Below, piece after piece: positions 34,316-41,763 of a DNA stretch of 51,752 bases. Under the pieces are notes generated by a model. It was not told the origin of the DNA and ran no database searches. It saw only the letters and a list, made by a program, of their open reading frames with translations. The stretch spans positions 1-51,752 of the forward strand of contig JACKCD010000040.1 in the NCBI GenBank assembly GCA_020634215.1, given 5' to 3'. Position 1 is the stretch's first letter. Every line of letters begins with the position of its first letter. This DNA is from Ardenticatenaceae bacterium. Its GTDB lineage: Bacteria > Chloroflexota > Anaerolineae > Promineifilales > Promineifilaceae. The position numbers were made by a program, and so were the translations under genes.

Positions 34316-34372
34316 GTGGTTGCTGGTGGTTAGTGGCTGGTACTAGCTACCAGCCACTAACTACCAGCAACT
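34316..34372. repeat. heptad inverted-repeat spacer (GCTGGTA type)
   Basis: gctggtg/gttagtg/gctggta then ctagcta/ccagcca/ctaacta/ccagcaa: a 7-bp period in both arms and a near-perfect hairpin. It is unrelated in base sequence to the GATTGGA and TCGGTAA types but built the same way. Confidence 0.85.
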
Positions 34373-34396
34373 ATTTACCGAGGAAATGCTTCTTTG

Positions 34397-34885
34397 ATGA
34401 AAACCCACACAATTAGCTGGTCTGATCCCCGTGCCGTGGCAGAGGCGGCACGCTCGCTGAGCGGGCTGGAATTTTTTCAAAAGGCGATTGCTGGTGAGCT
34501 GCCGTTTGCCCCCATTGGCAGCTTGCTTGGTTTTGTCATGGTGGAAGCAGAAAACGGCCGTGTTGTTTTTGCGGCTACCCCGGCCGAATACCATTTCAAC
34601 CCCATTGGCACGGTTCATGGTGGCTTTGCCGCCACTCTGCTGGATTCAGCCACCGCCTGTGCGGTTCACACGACGTTGCCGCTGGGCAAAGCGTACACCA
34701 CGCTGGAGTTGAAGGTGAATTATGTGCGGCCGATTACGCTGCAAACGGGGCCGATGCGCTGCATTGGGCAGGTAATTCACCCAGGGCGGCGGGTGGCGAC
34801 ATCGGAAGCGCGGCTGGTGGATGCCCAGGGCAAGCTGTATGCCCATGCTACCAGCACCTGTTTAGTTTTTGATTTGGAGGAATGA
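34397..34885 (+). CDS. PaaI-family thioesterase
   Basis: A 162-residue hotdog-fold acyl-CoA thioesterase. The family core is visible: N-P-I-G-T-V-H-G-G-F-A-A-T-L-L-D-S-A, where His and Gly-Gly mark the catalytic turn and D-S-A the start of the hotdog helix, followed by Y-T-T-L-E-L-K-V-N-Y-V-R-P. The start is ATG 34397 with AGGA upstream. It overlaps the downstream phosphatase gene by 4 nt (ATGA), so the two are translationally coupled. The acyl substrate is unknown. Confidence 0.88.
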   Translation: MKTHTISWSDPRAVAEAARSLSGLEFFQKAIAGELPFAPIGSLLGFVMVEAENGRVVFAATPAEYHFNPIGTVHGGFAATLLDSATACAVHTTLPLGKAYTTLELKVNYVRPITLQTGPMRCIGQVIHPGRRVATSEARLVDAQGKLYAHATSTCLVFDLEE

Positions 34886-35616
34886 TGCGGAAGGAAGCGA
34901 CACGATTGCTGCTGGATGGGGTGGTTAATTTGCGGGATGTGGGGGGGTATGAGACGAAAAACGGCCGTTTTGTCCATCCCCAAACCTTGCTCCGTGCTGA
35001 CTGTCTCCATCGGCTGCCAACGGCCAGCCAGCAAGCCTTGGTTAATTACGGCCTGTGCTCCGTGGTAGATTTGCGCCGCCGGGTTGAAATTGAGCACGAA
35101 CCAAACGTTTTTGCCCAATCTGACCACGTTACTTACCACCATTTGCCCCTCTACAATGAATGGGAGGAGCTGGCTGCCGAACGCCCCCGCGATTTGGCCC
35201 ACATGTACACCCTGATGCTCGACAACTGCCAGCCCGCCTTCCGTGACCTGTTTACCCTGCTGGCGCAGCCTGGCGCATTCCCGACGCTGGTGCATTGCAA
35301 AGTGGGCAAAGACCGCACCGGCGTGGTTATTGCCCTGCTGCTCGATGTTGCCGGGGTGCCTGCCGCCACCATCACCACCGACTACGCCCTTAGCCGCCCT
35401 TACCTTGACCCCCTAATTCCCGAACTGCGCGAAGAAGCGCGGCAGCTTGGTTATGATATGGTCTATTACGAGTCGTTGCTCCCTTCCGAACCAGTCACCA
35501 TGCGCTTCATGCTAGACCATCTTTACCAGCAGTACGGCGGGGCGGCGGGTTATCTGGCACATATTGGCCTAACTGCCGACCAAATTGCCTTTTTGCAGCA
35601 GACTCTCAGCGGCTAA
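34882..35616 (+). CDS. tyrosine-protein phosphatase (Y_phosphatase3 type)
   Basis: A 244-residue phosphatase with the P-loop H-C-K-V-G-K-D-R-T-G, where Cys (about 139) and Arg form the C-x5-R active site. The N-terminal R-D-V-G-G-Y-E-T and V-D-L-R-R-R segments are typical of PF13350 phosphatases, which act on phosphotyrosine or phosphoinositide-like substrates. It is coupled to the PaaI thioesterase. Its 3' end overlaps the convergent citrate synthase gene by 11 nt. Confidence 0.9.
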   Translation: MMRKEATRLLLDGVVNLRDVGGYETKNGRFVHPQTLLRADCLHRLPTASQQALVNYGLCSVVDLRRRVEIEHEPNVFAQSDHVTYHHLPLYNEWEELAAERPRDLAHMYTLMLDNCQPAFRDLFTLLAQPGAFPTLVHCKVGKDRTGVVIALLLDVAGVPAATITTDYALSRPYLDPLIPELREEARQLGYDMVYYESLLPSEPVTMRFMLDHLYQQYGGAAGYLAHIGLTADQIAFLQQTLSG

Positions 35617-36736
35617 TGGTGCCCTCATTCACTGTCGGGTATGCGCCAACGTAGCGGGCACTGGGGCGAATTAAACGGCCGTTTTCCAACTGCTCAAAAC
35701 AGTGGGCAATCCAGCCAGCCGTGCGGCCAATGGCAAAAGTGGGGGTAAAGAGCGCCGTCTCCAGCCCAATCCCGTTCAGCAGCAACGCCGTATAAAATTC
35801 GACGTTGGTTTGCAGGTTGCGCCCCGGTTTGTATTCGGCGAGGAGAGAAACGGCCGTTTTTTCCACCCCTTTCACCAACTCATACAGCCGCTTGTCCCCA
35901 TCCGCCTCAAACAGATGCTCAGCGGCGATGGCTAGAACCTCGGCACGCGGGTCGCGCACCTTGTAGACGCGGTGGCCGAACCCCATGAGCCGCTCTCCCG
36001 CTTCCAACTTTTGCCGTAAATACGGCTCAGCGCGGTCAAGTGTGCCAATCTCAAACACCATGTCCAACGCTGGTCCCGGTGCGCCGCCGTGCAGCGGCCC
36101 TTTCAACGCCCCAATCGCCCCCACAATGGCCGAAACCATGTCGGACTGGGTGGCAATGATGACGCGGGCGGTGAAGGTGGAGGCGTTGAGGCTGTGGTCT
36201 ACGACGGTGTTGAGATAGGTTTCCAGAGCGCGGCTGCGGGCAGCCGACGGCCGTTTTCCGTCGAGCATCTGTAAATAGTTGGCTGCGTGACCCAGCGCAG
36301 GGTCAGGCGGGATAGGTTGCTGCCCGTGGCGCAGCCGGTCATAGGCGGCAACAATGGTGGGCATGCGTGCCAGCAGCGTTGTGGCAAGTGCCCGGTTGTC
36401 GGTGGGGCTGTCCAGGTCAAGGGTGGCGGCGGCCATTCGCAGGGCATCCATAGGCGGGGTTTGCTGGGGCGCAACGGCCGTTAATAGCTGCATGGTGGCG
36501 GCCGGCAGTTGGCGGCGGCTGGCAAGATCGGCCACAAATTCGGCCTCTTCGCTGGGGGTGGGGAAACGGCCGTTCCACAGCAAAAAGACCACCGCCTCAA
36601 ACGAGGCCTGCGGTGCTAATGCTTCCACTCGCTGCCCCGCAATAATCAGCTCTCCACGCTGCCCATCCACATGGCTTAGCCGCGTTTCTGCTGCAACCAC
36701 CCCCTCTAACCCCGGTTTATATCCATTTTCCTGCAT
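35606..36736 (-). CDS. gltA: citrate synthase
   Basis: Condenses acetyl-CoA and oxaloacetate to citrate. The 376-residue short (type I-like) enzyme has the catalytic elements L-H-G-G-A-P-G-P-A, G-F-G-H-R-V-Y-K-V-R-D-P-R and N-V-E-F-Y-T-A (Glu at the position of the usual Asp, a variant I also associate with related bacterial sequences), plus I-G-R-T-A-G-W-I-A-H. A promoter at 36802-36829 drives it. It is divergent from an HTH-citrate synthase fusion. Methylcitrate synthase activity cannot be excluded. Confidence 0.92.
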   Translation of the reverse strand: MQENGYKPGLEGVVAAETRLSHVDGQRGELIIAGQRVEALAPQASFEAVVFLLWNGRFPTPSEEAEFVADLASRRQLPAATMQLLTAVAPQQTPPMDALRMAAATLDLDSPTDNRALATTLLARMPTIVAAYDRLRHGQQPIPPDPALGHAANYLQMLDGKRPSAARSRALETYLNTVVDHSLNASTFTARVIIATQSDMVSAIVGAIGALKGPLHGGAPGPALDMVFEIGTLDRAEPYLRQKLEAGERLMGFGHRVYKVRDPRAEVLAIAAEHLFEADGDKRLYELVKGVEKTAVSLLAEYKPGRNLQTNVEFYTALLLNGIGLETALFTPTFAIGRTAGWIAHCFEQLENGRLIRPSARYVGAYPTVNEGTISR

Positions 36737-36801
36737 AATTTCCTCGTATGGGACGCAGACATCTTGATCCCAGATGTAGTTGATAAATGTTCACGGTTGA
36801 T

Positions 36802-36829
36802 CTTATAATTAAGTTGGCAACATTGTCAA
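36802..36829 (-). promoter_or_regulatory. citrate synthase promoter
   Basis: On the minus strand TTGACA (36824-36829), 16-nt spacer, TATAAG (36802-36807). The -35 box matches consensus perfectly. Confidence 0.6.
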
Positions 36830-36831
36830 TC

Positions 36832-36847
36832 TTGATTAAATAATCAA
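36832..36847. promoter_or_regulatory. operator-like palindrome between the two citrate synthase genes
   Basis: TTGATTA, AA, TAATCAA, immediately upstream of the -35 box of the citrate synthase promoter. TTGAT half-sites recur at about 36797 and 36852. On the plus strand it overlaps the -10 of a weak candidate promoter (TTGGCA, 17 nt, TAAATA) for the HTH fusion gene. Confidence 0.5.
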
Positions 36848-36871
36848 TATATTGATCATAAATCTTGTCAG

Positions 36872-36929
36872 AAATAGGACGCAGATTTTCCTGATTTCCC
36901 TGATCAGGTGAATCAGGAAAATCTGCGTC
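36872..36929. repeat. nonamer inverted-repeat spacer (CTGATTTTC type)
   Basis: Close relative of 4949-5009: ggacgcagattttcctga units, a tgatca centre, and the complement ending ctgcgtcct. The arms are nearly perfect. Confidence 0.8.
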
Positions 36930-36954
36930 CTATTTTTGTAGAAGGCAAAACCGG

Positions 36955-38169
36955 ATGAACGATTATTTGACGGCTAAAGAGGCGGCGGAGATGTTGGGGA
37001 TTAGCGTGGCGACGCTCTATGCGTATGTCAGCCGGGGGATGTTGCAGTCGGAGGCGACGGAAGGGAAAAGCCGGGCGCGACGGTATCGGCGGGGGGAGGT
37101 GGCAGCGCTGCTGGCGCGGCAGGAACTGCGGCGCAACCCAACCAAGGCGGCGGAAACGGCACTGAGCTTTGGCACGCCGGTGCTGGCTTCGTCGCTAACG
37201 CTGATTAACAACGGCCGTTTATTTTACTGTGGGCATGATGTGGTGGCGCTGGCGCAAAAACGGCCGTTTGCCGAGGTCGCCGCCCTGCTGTGGCTAGGGG
37301 ATTGGGCCACCACCAGCCTTTTTTCCTATGAACCACCTGAAGCGGTGTGGGCGCAGGTCGCACAATTGACCCCTGTGTTGGCTGGCTTGCCGCCGCTGGG
37401 GCGGTTTCAAATGGTGCTGCCGCTGGCGGCTGCGGCCGATTTGGCCGCCTATGACACCACACCGCTGGCCGTAGCGCAAACAGGGGTACGCATTTTGCGG
37501 CTGCTGGTGGGGCTGGTGGGAGCAGCCGACAAAAACCAGCCTATCCCGGCGCAGCTAGGCCAGATTTGGCGGGTGGAAAACGCCGTTGAACTGCTTAACA
37601 TGGCGCTGGTGCTGTGTGCTGACCATGAATTAAACGTGTCGTCGTTTACGGCGCGGTGCGTAGCTTCGGCCGGGTCAGACCCGTATGCGGTGGTGGGGGC
37701 GGGGCTGGCGGCCCTGCAAGGGGGGAAGCACGGGGGGCACACGGAGCGGGTGGCGGCACTGCTGCGGGAGGTGGCAACGCCGGAGCGAGCGGCAGAGGTG
37801 GTGCGGGGACGGCTGCGGCGGGGTGAGTCGCTGTCGGGGTTTGGGCACCCGCTTTATCCTGAGGGGGATCCACGGGGAAGGTTGCTGTTAACGGCCGTTG
37901 CTGCTGCCTTTCCCCATTCCCCGGCGGTCGCCCTGGCACAAGCACTCATCGCTGCCGTGCAACGGGCGGTGGGTAAGGCACCAACGCTTGATGTGGGGCT
38001 GGTGGTGCTGGCGGAGGCGCTGGGGCTGCCGCCAACCGCGCCGCTAACGCTGTTTGCCATTGGCCGGACGGCCGGCTGGCTCGGCCACGCCATCGAGCAA
38101 TACCAGCTTGACCAGCTTATCCGTCCACGCGCCAGCTATATGGGGCCAATGCCAGTGGAAAATGGTTGA
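36955..38169 (+). CDS. HTH (excisionase/MerR-type)-citrate synthase fusion
   Basis: A 404-residue fusion. Residues 1-60 are a HTH_17-type helix-turn-helix (Y-L-T-A-K-E-A-A-E-M-L-G-I-S-V-A-T-L-Y). The rest is a citrate synthase fold with K-H-G-G-H-T-E-R (catalytic His turn), G-F-G-H-P-L-Y-P-E-G-D-P-R, T-L-D-V-G-L-V-V-L-A (Asp aligned to the catalytic acid), and A-I-G-R-T-A-G-W-L-G-H. Catalytic positions therefore look retained, although flanking residues diverge. Divergent from a normal citrate synthase with a palindrome between, it may sense citrate-cycle metabolites and regulate that gene. That role is inference. Confidence 0.85.
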   Translation: MNDYLTAKEAAEMLGISVATLYAYVSRGMLQSEATEGKSRARRYRRGEVAALLARQELRRNPTKAAETALSFGTPVLASSLTLINNGRLFYCGHDVVALAQKRPFAEVAALLWLGDWATTSLFSYEPPEAVWAQVAQLTPVLAGLPPLGRFQMVLPLAAAADLAAYDTTPLAVAQTGVRILRLLVGLVGAADKNQPIPAQLGQIWRVENAVELLNMALVLCADHELNVSSFTARCVASAGSDPYAVVGAGLAALQGGKHGGHTERVAALLREVATPERAAEVVRGRLRRGESLSGFGHPLYPEGDPRGRLLLTAVAAAFPHSPAVALAQALIAAVQRAVGKAPTLDVGLVVLAEALGLPPTAPLTLFAIGRTAGWLGHAIEQYQLDQLIRPRASYMGPMPVENG

Positions 38170-38204
38170 TTTGTCGATCAACCAGTGGGAGGTAGGACAT
38201 TCAT

Positions 38205-38262
38205 AGGACGCGGACGAACACAGACGAACACGGACAAATCTGCGGAATCTGCGCCATCTTTG
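38205..38262. repeat. nonamer repeat (CGGACGAAC type)
   Basis: gcggacgaa/cacagacga/acacggaca/aatctgcgg units at 9-bp spacing, partly self-complementary (gacgcgg versus ctgcg). A homologous copy lies inside a coding region at 45446-45490. Confidence 0.7.
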
Positions 38263-38266
38263 ATTT

Positions 38267-38833
38267 TTAGAGGAAGCTTGCCGTTTTTAACCGAAACCCT
38301 TCTCGTTCAACGACCATCAAGCAGGGCATGGGGAGGGATTGCCAGAAGGGGATGGGGTCAATGGGGTTGTGGTGGGCGAGGAGGAGGGTGATGACGGTGC
38401 CGTGGCTGACAATGGCGGGGGTGTCGTGGGGGTGGGCGGCGAGAATGGCTTGGATGGCTTGGGTAAAGCGTTGGCGGGCTTGGCTGCCGCTTTCGCGGCC
38501 AAAAAAGAGGGTGTCGGGGTCGGTGAACAGGCGGGTTACGTTGGCCTGAAACTGGTCATGGGATAGATAGGTGACGTTGCTGCGGTCGTGTTCGTGCAGG
38601 TTAACGGCCGTTTGCCACCCAATGCCCAACTGTTCGGCCACCGCTTGCCCCGTTTGCTGGGCTTTGGGTTCATGGCTGGTAAAAACGGCCGTTGGCTTCA
38701 ACGGAGCCATCTGTTCCGCCAGCAGACGGCAGCTTGCCTTCCCTGCCTCCGTTAACCCCCAACTGGCAGCCGGGCGGGTGGCATCTACAGCCGTAGGCGC
38801 GTGGCGGATGAGGAGAAAATAATCATTAACCAA
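38267..38833 (-). CDS. histidine phosphatase family protein
   Basis: A 188-residue phosphoglycerate-mutase-like phosphatase. The N-terminal R-H-A-P-T carries the phosphorylated His (R-H-A in place of R-H-G). T-S-H-E-P-K-A-Q-Q-T is the second block and V-S-H-G-T-V-I carries the second catalytic His. The central insertion is short, consistent with a small-molecule phosphatase rather than a mutase. It is probably co-transcribed with the upstream 2-hydroxyacid dehydrogenase gene (19-nt gap). The substrate is unknown. Confidence 0.87.
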   Translation of the reverse strand: MVNDYFLLIRHAPTAVDATRPAASWGLTEAGKASCRLLAEQMAPLKPTAVFTSHEPKAQQTGQAVAEQLGIGWQTAVNLHEHDRSNVTYLSHDQFQANVTRLFTDPDTLFFGRESGSQARQRFTQAIQAILAAHPHDTPAIVSHGTVITLLLAHHNPIDPIPFWQSLPMPCLMVVEREGFRLKTASFL

Positions 38834-38852
38834 TCCCCAATCTCCGTTCCAT

Positions 38853-39857
38853 TTAATAGCCCAACTCCCGATTTACCACATTCAGCAGCGGTTCACCGGC
38901 CAGATAGCGGCGCAGATTTTGCGTAAACAGTTCCACGTTGCGTTCATCATAGGCAGGGGTGAAGCCGCTGACGTGGGGGGTGAGGATGACGTTGGGGAGC
39001 TGCCACAGCGGGCTGCTGTCGGGCAGCGGCTCCTGTTCAAACACATCCAACCCTGCCCCGGCAATCCACCCTTTTTTTAGTGCCTTCACCAAATCATCCT
39101 CGTTGACAATGGCTCCGCGTCCGATGTTGACCAAGAAAGCGGTGGGTTTCATCTCGCGCAGCACGCTTTCGTCAATAAGGTGTTGGGTGCGGGGGGTGTG
39201 GGGCAGGGTAACGACCACAAAATCACATTCAGCCAGCATGGAACGAGTGGCCTCGGTAGGGTAGATGCGGTCGGGCAGGCTGCCTTGAGGGTCGCCGGTG
39301 CCGGGGATAACGTAGCCGCTGTCTTCGGTGCGGCGGGCATCGCGTTTGGTGACCAGGATTTTCATGCCAAACCCTTTTGCCAGCCGCGCCAGTTCACGCC
39401 CAATGCTGCCATAGCCGAGGATGCCGAGGGAACGGCCGTTAAGCTCCATCGGCACAAATTTCTCCCACCGCTCCGTCGGCCACGTCCCCACCTGTTGATA
39501 CTTAAACCAGTTTGGCACCCGGTGCGCCCAAGCCAAAATTTGCGTCATGGCATATTGCGCCATCGCTGGGGCGTGTACACCGCTGGCGTTGGTCAGGATG
39601 ATGTCGCTGTCCCAAAGCGGCGTGTCTAGCAAATTGTTGACCCCGGCGTAATGAAGCTGTGCCCAGCGCAAATTGGGTGCTTGTTCCAGCGAGGGTAAAT
39701 CACCCAGGGCGTAGATAATTTCGGCCGATGTTGTTTTGTTTTCCGGCCAGCGGTAATTGTTCAGCCGCACCTGTTCCACCTGAATTTGCGGCGAAACAGC
39801 GCGGATTTTTTCCATCAGTGGGGCGGGAAAGGGAGCCGTCACCACAACGTGTTTCAT
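38853..39857 (-). CDS. D-2-hydroxyacid dehydrogenase
   Basis: A 334-residue NAD-dependent dehydrogenase of the D-isomer family. The Rossmann motif is L-G-I-L-G-Y-G-S-I-G-R-E (near residue 145). Catalytic Arg lies in N-I-G-R-G-A-I-V, Glu in D-V-F-E-Q-E-P-L, and His in T-P-H-V-S-G. It could be a glyoxylate/hydroxypyruvate reductase-like enzyme, but the substrate is not determined by these motifs. It precedes the histidine phosphatase gene on the same strand. Confidence 0.9.
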   Translation of the reverse strand: MKHVVVTAPFPAPLMEKIRAVSPQIQVEQVRLNNYRWPENKTTSAEIIYALGDLPSLEQAPNLRWAQLHYAGVNNLLDTPLWDSDIILTNASGVHAPAMAQYAMTQILAWAHRVPNWFKYQQVGTWPTERWEKFVPMELNGRSLGILGYGSIGRELARLAKGFGMKILVTKRDARRTEDSGYVIPGTGDPQGSLPDRIYPTEATRSMLAECDFVVVTLPHTPRTQHLIDESVLREMKPTAFLVNIGRGAIVNEDDLVKALKKGWIAGAGLDVFEQEPLPDSSPLWQLPNVILTPHVSGFTPAYDERNVELFTQNLRRYLAGEPLLNVVNRELGY

Positions 39858-39992
39858 AACTTTTGTCCTTCCTGTGTCATACTCGGGGCAAAGTTTAGCA
39901 TAATTATGTGGTGATAGGGGAAAATTGGTTTCTATAAGGGCGTGGTGCGACGATATACGCCGGATTACGTATAGAGATCAGTGAGGTGATTT

Positions 39993-40520
39993 ATGAAGAC
40001 AAGAAGCTCAATTGTGGGCGGCCTGATCATGATTGCGGTGGGCGTTTTGTTCTTGCTGCTGCAACTTTTTCCGGGGCTGGGTGCTTTTTTTGACATCGGG
40101 CAGCTATGGCCGCTGCTGATTATGCTGGTGGGGCTGTTTTTTCTGGTCGGCGCGGTATGGGGAACTCCGCCGCTGGCAATTCCCGGTTCGATTGTGGGTG
40201 GGATTGGGCTGATTCTACTTTACCAAAACCTGACGGGGCATTGGGGCAGTTGGGCCTATGTTTGGGCGTTGATTCCCGGTTTTGTAGGGATTGGGCTGAT
40301 TCTTGCCGGGGTGCTGGGGCGGCTGCCAGAGCAGGTGGCAGCCGGCCGTCGGCTGCTGGTGATTAGTTTGGTGCTGTTTGTCGTTTTTGCCCTGTTCTTT
40401 ACCGGCTTTGGCGGGCAGTTTGGGCAGTTTTGGCCGCTGGCGCTGATTGGGTTGGGGCTGTGGCTGCTGTTCGGCAATAAACGGCCGTTACGCAAACCCA
40501 AAAGCGACGCAGTGAAATAG
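39993..40520 (+). CDS. LiaI/LiaF-like membrane protein
   Basis: A 175-residue protein with about five to six hydrophobic segments, starting K-T-R-S-S-I-V-G-G-L-I-M-I-A-V-G-V-L-F. Short G-x-x-x-I helices with G-L-W-P-L-L-type turns are typical of LiaI/DUF5668-like membrane proteins. A GAGGTGA precedes the ATG. Followed by pspC and pspA genes, it fits an envelope-stress module in which LiaI- and PspC-like proteins recruit or regulate PspA at the membrane. Confidence 0.75.
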   Translation: MKTRSSIVGGLIMIAVGVLFLLLQLFPGLGAFFDIGQLWPLLIMLVGLFFLVGAVWGTPPLAIPGSIVGGIGLILLYQNLTGHWGSWAYVWALIPGFVGIGLILAGVLGRLPEQVAAGRRLLVISLVLFVVFALFFTGFGGQFGQFWPLALIGLGLWLLFGNKRPLRKPKSDAVK

Positions 40521-40609
40521 CGCAACTCGCTGCAACTTTTTATCAACCCTGTCGTAATAGGGTGTAGTAAAACAAAATTTGAAATGGGACTCTTTGGAGG
40601 TTAATTAAA

Positions 40610-40855
40610 ATGAACGAAAAGCGACTTGTACGGTATAGTGATGATCGGATGTTTTTGGGTGTAGCCAGCGGTTTGGCACGTTATTTTGATATTGACCCCG
40701 CCATTGTGCGCTTGCTCTTTGTGCTGATGGCCTTGGGCGGTGGACACGGGTTGATTCTCTACATTATCATGGCAATTTTGATGCCAGAAGCAGATGTGCC
40801 GGTCGCCAAGGCGGCTGCTTTTGATGAAGAAGAAATCGTCATTAAAGAGGCGTAA
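40610..40855 (+). CDS. pspC: PspC domain protein
   Basis: An 81-residue protein with the PspC domain: L-V-R-Y-S-D-D-R-M-F-L-G-V-A-S-G-L-A at the N terminus, D-P-A-I-V-R-L-L-F-V-L, and a transmembrane helix with I-L-Y-I-I-M-A-I-L-M-P. The short acidic tail is cytoplasmic. GGAGG lies 10 nt before the ATG. It is a putative membrane-bound member of the phage-shock/envelope-stress system. Confidence 0.92.
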   Translation: MNEKRLVRYSDDRMFLGVASGLARYFDIDPAIVRLLFVLMALGGGHGLILYIIMAILMPEADVPVAKAAAFDEEEIVIKEA

Positions 40856-40927
40856 CTGATTTATTCACCAGGCTTTTTCCCGGCATGGCTTGTCTAAGCC
40901 TCCAATCTCCTGGTGCTGGGATGGCAG

Positions 40928-40962
40928 AAACGGCCGTTTGTTTAACAAACGGCCGTTTTTTT
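40928..40962 (+). terminator. intrinsic terminator built from two AACGGCCGTT copies
   Basis: AAACGGCCGTTTGTT, one base, and the exact 15-nt complement, followed by TTTT. Each arm is itself the iterated palindrome, so alternative cruciform pairings are possible. It terminates the pspC transcript just before the pspA promoter. Confidence 0.85.
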
Positions 40963-40966
40963 ATGC

Positions 40967-40995
40967 CTGTCAAAAACGGCCAACCTCTATATAAT
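40967..40995 (+). promoter_or_regulatory. pspA promoter (leaderless candidate)
   Basis: CTGTCA, 17 nt, TATAAT. The -10 box ends 8 nt before ATG 41004 and no Shine-Dalgarno sequence is present, so the mRNA should start at or next to the ATG. Confidence 0.65.
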
Positions 40996-41003
40996 TCCCC
41001 CCT

Positions 41004-41681
41004 ATGGCATCACTATTCCAAAAATTAAGAACACTCTTCAAGGCCACGCTCCATGAGTTGGCCGACAAAGCAATTCAGCGGAGCGACCTGGCCGTCTACG
41101 ACGAATACATTCGGCAGGCCGAGCGCGAGGTCAACGAATTTACCGAGACCATCGCCCCCATGTTTGCCCAAATTAAAACAACCAAGCGGCGGCGCGAGGC
41201 CCTGGCCGATAAAGCCGCCAAGCTTGACATCGCCATTGACCAATTTCTCCTGCGTGGCAAACGCACCGAAGCTCTGGTCACGCAAAAGCAATTTACCTCC
41301 ATCATGGAGATGATCAAAACCTATGATGCGTCGCTGGAGCGACAGGTGGGGGCAGCGGAAAAACTCGACGATATACGTATTAAGCTAGAAGGACGACTTA
41401 CCATTGCCAAGCAAGAGCGTGAAGAGTTGGCCTATTTGCTGGAACTTGCCAAAGCCAAAGAAATTTCTGCCCGCGCCATGCGCTCGCTCGATTCATTGAT
41501 GGGTGAAGGCGACAGTGAGCTTTCAACCGCTGCCGAAAACATCCGCCGCCGTCTTGACCACGCCGACGCCGCCTGGGAAGTGCAGACAAGCAGCCTGGAG
41601 AACCAAATGGACGATGCAATGCAAAGCCTGGAAGTGGAGGCCGAATTGGCATCGCGCATGGAACGGTTGGGTCTGAACTGA
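41004..41681 (+). CDS. pspA: PspA/IM30 family protein
   Basis: A 225-residue coiled-coil protein of the PspA/Vipp1 (ESCRT-III-like) family that binds membranes under stress. It has an amphipathic N-terminal helix (M-A-S-L-F-Q-K-L-R-T-L-F-K-A), then long heptad-rich helices with I-R-Q-A-E-R-E-V-N and A-A-K-L-D-I-A-I. Gly and Pro are scarce through the helices. It forms a module with the upstream LiaI-like and PspC genes but has its own promoter. Confidence 0.9.
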   Translation: MASLFQKLRTLFKATLHELADKAIQRSDLAVYDEYIRQAEREVNEFTETIAPMFAQIKTTKRRREALADKAAKLDIAIDQFLLRGKRTEALVTQKQFTSIMEMIKTYDASLERQVGAAEKLDDIRIKLEGRLTIAKQEREELAYLLELAKAKEISARAMRSLDSLMGEGDSELSTAAENIRRRLDHADAAWEVQTSSLENQMDDAMQSLEVEAELASRMERLGLN

Positions 41682-41689
41682 GCAGTCAT

Positions 41690-41757
41690 CAGTCATCGGT
41701 AATCGGTAATCAGTGCAAACCGATTACTGACTACTGATTACTGGCTACTGATTACTA
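41690..41757. repeat. heptad inverted-repeat spacer (TCGGTAA type)
   Basis: gtcatcg/gtaatcg/gtaatca units, a short centre, then gattact/gactact/gattact units. It lies between pspA and the glycosyltransferase gene. Confidence 0.8.
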
Positions 41758-41763
41758 GCTAGG

